64,000 bases of DNA, from assembly GCF_003475325.1 (NCBI RefSeq), contig NZ_QRQC01000007.1:34560-98559 (forward strand), given 5' to 3'. A program made the position numbers and the translations under genes. This stretch comes from Collinsella sp. AF33-16. Lineage in GTDB: Bacteria; Actinomycetota; Coriobacteriia; Coriobacteriales; Coriobacteriaceae. Positions 60,158 to 64,000 of the stretch are shown here, one piece after another; position 1 is the first letter of the stretch; the number at the start of each line of letters is the position of its first letter. The notes beneath the pieces were generated by a model. That model searched no databases. It was given only the letters and a program-made list of their open reading frames with translations, and had not been told where the DNA came from.

Positions 60158-60682
60158 ATGTCGGACGATCTTCATCAAACTTCGTCAGGCAAGCGCCTGG
60201 ACGTCATTAGCTGGGACGAGTTCTTTATGAGCGTGGCCATCGCCGCACAGCGCCGCAGCAAGGACCCCAACACGCAGGTGGGTGCGTGCATCGCCAGCAC
60301 CAACCACCGTATCCTTTCGGTGGGCTACAACGGTACGCCCTCGGCGCTCAACGACGACTTTTTCCCGTGGGGTACGAGCGACGACCCGCTGCAGGACAAG
60401 CACAACTACGTGGTCCATGCCGAGGCCAACGCCGTGCTCAACTACCGTGGCTCGCTCAAGGACCTCGAGGGTTCCACGGTCTACGTCACGCTGTTCCCGT
60501 GCCACGACTGCGCCAAGATTTTGGCGCAGGTGGGTGTGGGCGAGGTTGTCTACCTGGACAACAAGTACGCCGACACCGACGACGGCCGCATCAGCCGCCG
60601 CATTCTCGACTCCTGCGGTATTAGCTACCGCCAGGTTATCGTCGATGTTCACATCGGTACCGAGGGGCAGGCTCAGCAGTAG
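60158..60682 (+). CDS. dCMP deaminase-like cytidine deaminase family protein
   Basis: Zinc deaminase of 174 residues. Zinc motif VVHAEANAVLNY with the catalytic Glu and TLFPCHDCAKIL with the two cysteines. ISWDEFFMSVAIAAQRRSKDPNTQVGA is typical of dCMP deaminases, which supply dUMP for thymidylate; ComE-like proteins share the pattern. GGAGG precedes ATG 60158. It follows coaX by 85 bp. Confidence 0.9.
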   Translation: MSDDLHQTSSGKRLDVISWDEFFMSVAIAAQRRSKDPNTQVGACIASTNHRILSVGYNGTPSALNDDFFPWGTSDDPLQDKHNYVVHAEANAVLNYRGSLKDLEGSTVYVTLFPCHDCAKILAQVGVGEVVYLDNKYADTDDGRISRRILDSCGISYRQVIVDVHIGTEGQAQQ

Positions 60683-60854
60683 CGCGTGACAATGCCAGCT
60701 GGTAACAACAGGCAGCTAAAAGATCCCCGTCCCAAATTGACTGCTCGTGAAAGTCGTGTCCGCGCGCATGGATGGCTCGTGAGCGGGTACATGGCTGTAG
60801 TAACATAGCCCCTGTCCGCGGGCGTGCCCGCGTTATTGTGAGAAAGGAGCCCCT

Positions 60855-61133
60855 GTGGCTGTTAACGAAGAGCTGCTTAAGAAGGTTCTTGAAGAGATTC
60901 GCCCCAACCTGCAGGCCGACGGCGGCGATATGGAGTATGTGGGTGTTGACGACGAGGGCGTCGTCAAACTGGAGCTGCAGGGTGCCTGCGCCGGCTGCCC
61001 TATGAGCGCGCTGACCCTGTCCATGGGTATCGAGCGTATCCTCAAGGAGCATGTGCCCGGCGTTACCCGTGTCGAGCAGGTTAATGCCTCCGGCGAGACC
61101 GACGACCTGTACGACGAGTACGCGCCGTTCTAA
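60855..61133 (+). CDS. NifU-like Fe-S cluster scaffold domain
   Basis: Protein of 92 residues made only of the NifU C-terminal domain. The cluster-binding motif is CAGCPMSALTLS. RPNLQADGGDMEYVG is the family N-terminal motif. It would hold or pass on 4Fe-4S clusters, which this genome needs for its radical SAM and dehydratase proteins. GTG 60855 is the start, with AAAGGAG 8 nt upstream. Confidence 0.92.
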   Translation: MAVNEELLKKVLEEIRPNLQADGGDMEYVGVDDEGVVKLELQGACAGCPMSALTLSMGIERILKEHVPGVTRVEQVNASGETDDLYDEYAPF

Positions 61134-61242
61134 GATGCGAAAGCTGCGGACGGCATACTCCGCATAGACGTTACGCCCAAATATGCGGCTGCGAGCGCAA
61201 GGCCCGCGGCCGCATTTGTATGTAGGGAGTAGGAGGGTCGAC

Positions 61243-62064
61243 ATGCTCAACGACTTCTACCATATGCTTGATCCCGTCGCGATTTCGGCGGGGCCCATCA
61301 CGATTTACTGGTATGGTCTGGCCTATGTGGTCGGAGCTCTGCTCACGGCGGTCGTCATGTATCGCACGCAGCGTCGCTGGGGCTTTAGCATCACGATTGA
61401 CGACCTGACGAGCGTCGTGGTCGGTGTGGTCTTTGGCCTTATCATCGGCGCCCGCCTGTTCTACGTCATCTTTTACGGCGACGGCTACTACTGGGCACAT
61501 CCGCTCGAGATCTTTGCCACCAACGAAGGCGGCATGAGCTTCCACGGTGGCCTGGTCGGCGGCATTATCGGCGGCATCATCGTTTGCCGCATGTATAAGC
61601 TCGACGCATGGACTCTGGCAGACCTTGCTGTCATCGGCGCGCCGCTGGCCTTGTGTCTGGGCCGTTGTGCCAACTTTGTCAACGGTGAGCTGTGGGGCAA
61701 GCCGACCGATCTGCCCTGGGGTGTAGTCTTTGGCGGGACTGCGGGCGATATGCCGCGTCACCCCTCCCAACTCTACGAGGCATTTCTTGAGGGCATTGTG
61801 CTCTTCTGCATCCTGCAGGTGCTCAGCCGCAAAAAGCCGTTGCTGCCCCAGGGCACGTTTATGGGCGTGTTTGTGATGGGTTACGGCATCGTCCGCTTCC
61901 TCGTCGAGTTCGTGCGCGTGCCCGATGCCCAGCTGGGCTATCTGCTGGGCGGCGTCATCACGATGGGTCAGCTGCTGAGCCTTCCGCTCGTGATTGCGGG
62001 CCTGGCGCTCGTCATCTTTGCCCTCCGCCGCAACCGTCCCCAGCGCATCTACCTCGACTCCTAA
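61243..62064 (+). CDS. lgt: Prolipoprotein diacylglyceryl transferase
   Basis: Inner-membrane enzyme of 273 residues that moves diacylglycerol from phosphatidylglycerol to the lipobox cysteine. MSFHGGLVGGIIGG holds the essential His-Gly motif, CLGRCANFVNGELWGKPTDLPWGV the Lgt signature, and RHPSQLYEAFLEG a conserved Arg/Glu pair. Seven helices. GGAGG precedes ATG 61243; the longer frame from 61183 has no site. Its client here is the binding lipoprotein at 38038-39033. Confidence 0.95.
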   Translation: MLNDFYHMLDPVAISAGPITIYWYGLAYVVGALLTAVVMYRTQRRWGFSITIDDLTSVVVGVVFGLIIGARLFYVIFYGDGYYWAHPLEIFATNEGGMSFHGGLVGGIIGGIIVCRMYKLDAWTLADLAVIGAPLALCLGRCANFVNGELWGKPTDLPWGVVFGGTAGDMPRHPSQLYEAFLEGIVLFCILQVLSRKKPLLPQGTFMGVFVMGYGIVRFLVEFVRVPDAQLGYLLGGVITMGQLLSLPLVIAGLALVIFALRRNRPQRIYLDS

Positions 62065-62099
62065 CCACCACAAAGGGGACAGGCACTTTTGTGGTGGTT
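62063..62099. repeat. GGGACAG-core hairpin, copy 7 (ACCACCACAAA arms)
   Basis: AACCACCACAAA (62063-62074) and TTTGTGGTGGTT (62088-62099) flank GGGGACAGGCACT. It starts in the lgt stop codon. The arms differ wholly from copies 2-5 and pair perfectly. Confidence 0.88.
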
Positions 62100-62140
62100 T
62101 GCTGGGCAACGATGACAGAACCGTAACGTTTCCCCAGATA

Positions 62141-62179
62141 AAACCTGCCAAAATAAACCTGTCCCTTTTTGGCAGGTTT
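62141..62179. repeat. GGGACAG-core hairpin, copy 8 (minus orientation)
   Basis: AAACCTGCCAAAA (62141-62153) and TTTTGGCAGGTTT (62167-62179) flank TAAACCTGTCCCT. It is inverted relative to copy 7, 42 bp away, a head-to-head pair as seen for REP-type elements. Confidence 0.9.
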
Positions 62180-62199
62180 CTAGAAAGGCTCTTTGGACT

Positions 62200-63960
62200 G
62201 TGAAGGATTCCGATCTCTCCACAACGGCTGCGCGCGACGCGGCCCGCATCGTCTGGTTTAAGCGCTACCCCGCCAAGCAGACGCTCATCGCATTTCTGCT
62301 CGCGCTGTTGGCGACCACGGCGTTTTCCATCGATCCCGCCCCGGTGTCGAGCAACGCAGTCTTGGCGATTGACCCCAAAGCCTCGGGCATGCTGTACGTG
62401 TGCTACGAGGTGCTCCTCTCGTTTGCCGGCCATACCGACGCGGTCATGCTGCTTGCGCTTGCCTGCCTGCTCACGCTGCCGTTTCGCTACGTATTCTTTG
62501 GCCGTGGCGACACCTGGCGCCCGTCGATCATTCTGCCGTCGCTGTTTTTCGCCATCTGCATGGTGTTCGGCCGCAGCTACGACCTCACCGACTCGGCCGA
62601 GATTGTTCTTGGCGACAAGGCCCGCATCATCTGTGCCTGGATTGGCGGCGCGGGCTGGATGCTCTTGGCGATCGTTGCCTTCTACCTGGCTTTTGAGTGT
62701 CTAGATTGGCTGAGCTCTCGGCGCATTCCGTTTTTCGAAGCGCACTTTGGCCGCGTATGGCGTGTGGCTCACGCCGTGCTCTCGGCCCATCCCTTTGCCG
62801 GGCCCTTCCTGGTGCTTATGATCGCCTGGGCGCCCACGCTCATCGCTTCGCTGCCCGGCCTTTTTATGGGAGATACGGGTGCGCAGATTCGCCAGTGGTT
62901 CAACTATCCCAACGGCACGAGCGACTACCTGCGCCTACTCAACCCCAATGTCCTGCTCAACGGGCATCACCCGGTCGTGCACACGGCCATTATCGGCTCG
63001 TGCGTTCAACTGGGGCTTTCGGTCTTTAACAGCGCCAATGCGGGGCTTGCCATCTACACCTGCGCTCAGTTCGTCATTACGGCCGCCTGCATGGCCTATT
63101 CCGTCTCGTCGCTGCGCAAACTGGGCGTGAGCCTGCCGGTCCGCGGCGTGATCTTGCTGTTCTTTGTGTTTATGCCCATGTTCTCTAACTACGCGGCCCT
63201 GCTCACCAAAGACGTGCTCTTTGCCGACGCGTTTTTGGTGCTGTTGGTGCAGACCGTGAAGCTCGTGGCCTGCGGCCTGCCCCGTCGCGATGCCAATGCC
63301 GAGCGTGCGGGCGAGAAGGCCCCCGTGCTCTTTGCGCGCCATGACTGGCTGTTGTTTGCGCTTGCTGCCATGGGTTCCACGTTTTTGCGCAATGGAGGCC
63401 TGGTGTTTCCGCTGGCGGCGTGTATGATCGCGGCGGCGTTTTGCGCATGGGATGTACATGTCGCTCGTCGTGCGGCTAAGCAGACGGGCACCGCGGTCTC
63501 ATGCGTCACGCCGCGATTCCGCTGGGTTGGCGTCCTCGCGGTGCTCGCGCTCTGCCTTGCCTCTAATATGTACTTCACCAAGGTCTTTATGCCGGCGCAC
63601 GACATCACGCCCGGCTCCAAGCGCGAAATTCTCTCGATTCCGTTCCAGCAGACGGCTCGTTTCGTTCAAAAGCACGATGGCCTCAACTCGGGTGTCAACC
63701 CCACGGTAAAGGAGGACGGCACCATCGTGGAGGCGCCCTGCGACGGTTTGGTGACCGACGAGGAGCGCGTCGTGATCGATCGCGTGCTCAAGTACGAGAA
63801 CCTGGGCCGCCGCTACAACCCTGACAAGTCCGATGCCGTCAAGAACTGCTTTAACGAGTACGCCTCGCAGGAGGACATCAAGGCCTATTTTGAGGTCTGG
63901 GCGCAGATGTTCAAAAAGGATCCCGAGTGCTATATCTCGGCGCTCATCAATAACTATTAG
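62200..63960 (+). CDS. Polytopic membrane protein, DUF6020-like, possibly truncated
   Basis: Protein of 586 residues with about ten hydrophobic helices in the first 470 residues and a soluble stretch after DITPGSKREILSIPFQQTARF. The LPGLFMGDTGAQIRQWFN and HHPVVHTAIIGS segments suggest a GT-C-fold glycosyltransferase-like enzyme; I assign DUF6020 from memory. Relatives I recall continue past the final YISALINNY with another membrane segment, so the stop at 63958 may cut the gene short. GTG 62200 is the start, with AGAAAGG upstream. Confidence 0.6.
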   Translation: MKDSDLSTTAARDAARIVWFKRYPAKQTLIAFLLALLATTAFSIDPAPVSSNAVLAIDPKASGMLYVCYEVLLSFAGHTDAVMLLALACLLTLPFRYVFFGRGDTWRPSIILPSLFFAICMVFGRSYDLTDSAEIVLGDKARIICAWIGGAGWMLLAIVAFYLAFECLDWLSSRRIPFFEAHFGRVWRVAHAVLSAHPFAGPFLVLMIAWAPTLIASLPGLFMGDTGAQIRQWFNYPNGTSDYLRLLNPNVLLNGHHPVVHTAIIGSCVQLGLSVFNSANAGLAIYTCAQFVITAACMAYSVSSLRKLGVSLPVRGVILLFFVFMPMFSNYAALLTKDVLFADAFLVLLVQTVKLVACGLPRRDANAERAGEKAPVLFARHDWLLFALAAMGSTFLRNGGLVFPLAACMIAAAFCAWDVHVARRAAKQTGTAVSCVTPRFRWVGVLAVLALCLASNMYFTKVFMPAHDITPGSKREILSIPFQQTARFVQKHDGLNSGVNPTVKEDGTIVEAPCDGLVTDEERVVIDRVLKYENLGRRYNPDKSDAVKNCFNEYASQEDIKAYFEVWAQMFKKDPECYISALINNY

Positions 63961-63979
63961 GGGGTGCGGACAGAAAGTT

Positions 63980-63996
63980 GGACCGCGGGGCGGTCC
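63980..63996. repeat. Start of a hairpin element at the right edge
   Basis: GGACCGC (63980-63986) pairs with GCGGTCC (63990-63996). GCGGACAGAAAGTTGG just before it is reminiscent of the GGGACAG core. The element is cut by the window end, so its type is unknown. Confidence 0.4.
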
Positions 63997-64000
63997 GGAC

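Overview
The window reads as ordinary chromosome from a high-GC, anaerobic, gut-type actinobacterium. I infer Coriobacteriia, most likely Collinsella or a close relative. The inference rests on the gene mix (pyruvate formate-lyase, a giant 2-hydroxyacyl-CoA dehydratase-type protein, OPT, DUF389 and ABC_trans_CmpB-type membrane proteins, an Lgt/CoaX/NfuA-like group), GC-rich codon use and protein similarity from memory; no rRNA or tRNA gene is visible to confirm it.

Layout. 1-3.5 kb: anaerobic pyruvate cleavage (3' end of pflB, a separate glycyl-radical subunit, a DegV protein, pflA), then a beta-lactamase-like remnant. 3.5-10.5 kb: mtnN and engB, then the aspartate-family pathway: thrB and thrC on the minus strand, diverging from lysC and followed by asd. 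10.5-22 kb: DNA alkyl repair, a ClC channel, a GyrI-like protein behind a LexA-like box, an FtsX-type ABC exporter, a membrane-bound XRE regulator, pfkA and an Ntn amide hydrolase. 22-31 kb: M18 aminopeptidase, a RelB/PIN toxin-antitoxin pair, a 2-hydroxyacid dehydrogenase, map, a radical SAM protein, a hydrolase, and an orphan phosphorelay (degenerate GGDEF-receiver-HD-GYP plus Hpt). 31-34.6 kb: an AT-richer block (DUF2975, HTH, ABC ATPase, two permeases). 34.7-41.3 kb: a glutamine-amidotransferase-like hydrolase, a polar amino-acid ABC importer and dxs. 41.5-48 kb: HD protein, CmpB-like membrane protein, amtB with a P-II gene, a TetR/MFS pair, a HAD phosphatase. 48-64 kb: TetR plus a 1593-residue activase/dehydratase fusion, a hydroxyacyl-CoA dehydrogenase, DUF389, OPT, coaX, dCMP-deaminase-like, NifU-like, lgt and a polytopic membrane protein.

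The most unusual content lies between the genes. Gene ends are loaded with palindromic elements of several families. In at least two families the stem arms differ completely or compensate from copy to copy while a short internal motif is conserved: (i) long nested hairpins with CGTCCTC opposite TGCGGA in an internal loop (950-1076, 5040-5168, 10496-10625), and (ii) short hairpins with a GGGACAG core (eight copies). A third locus (39225-39441) holds six copies of a 15-17 bp motif in alternating orientation at a 40-41 bp period.

Other points worth attention: pyruvate formate-lyase is split into two genes at the glycyl-radical domain; the P-II protein lacks the uridylylated tyrosine; one start codon sits directly behind a perfect 20-bp hairpin that buries its ribosome-binding site; and the AT-rich ABC block shares a candidate operator motif with the regulator gene beside it.
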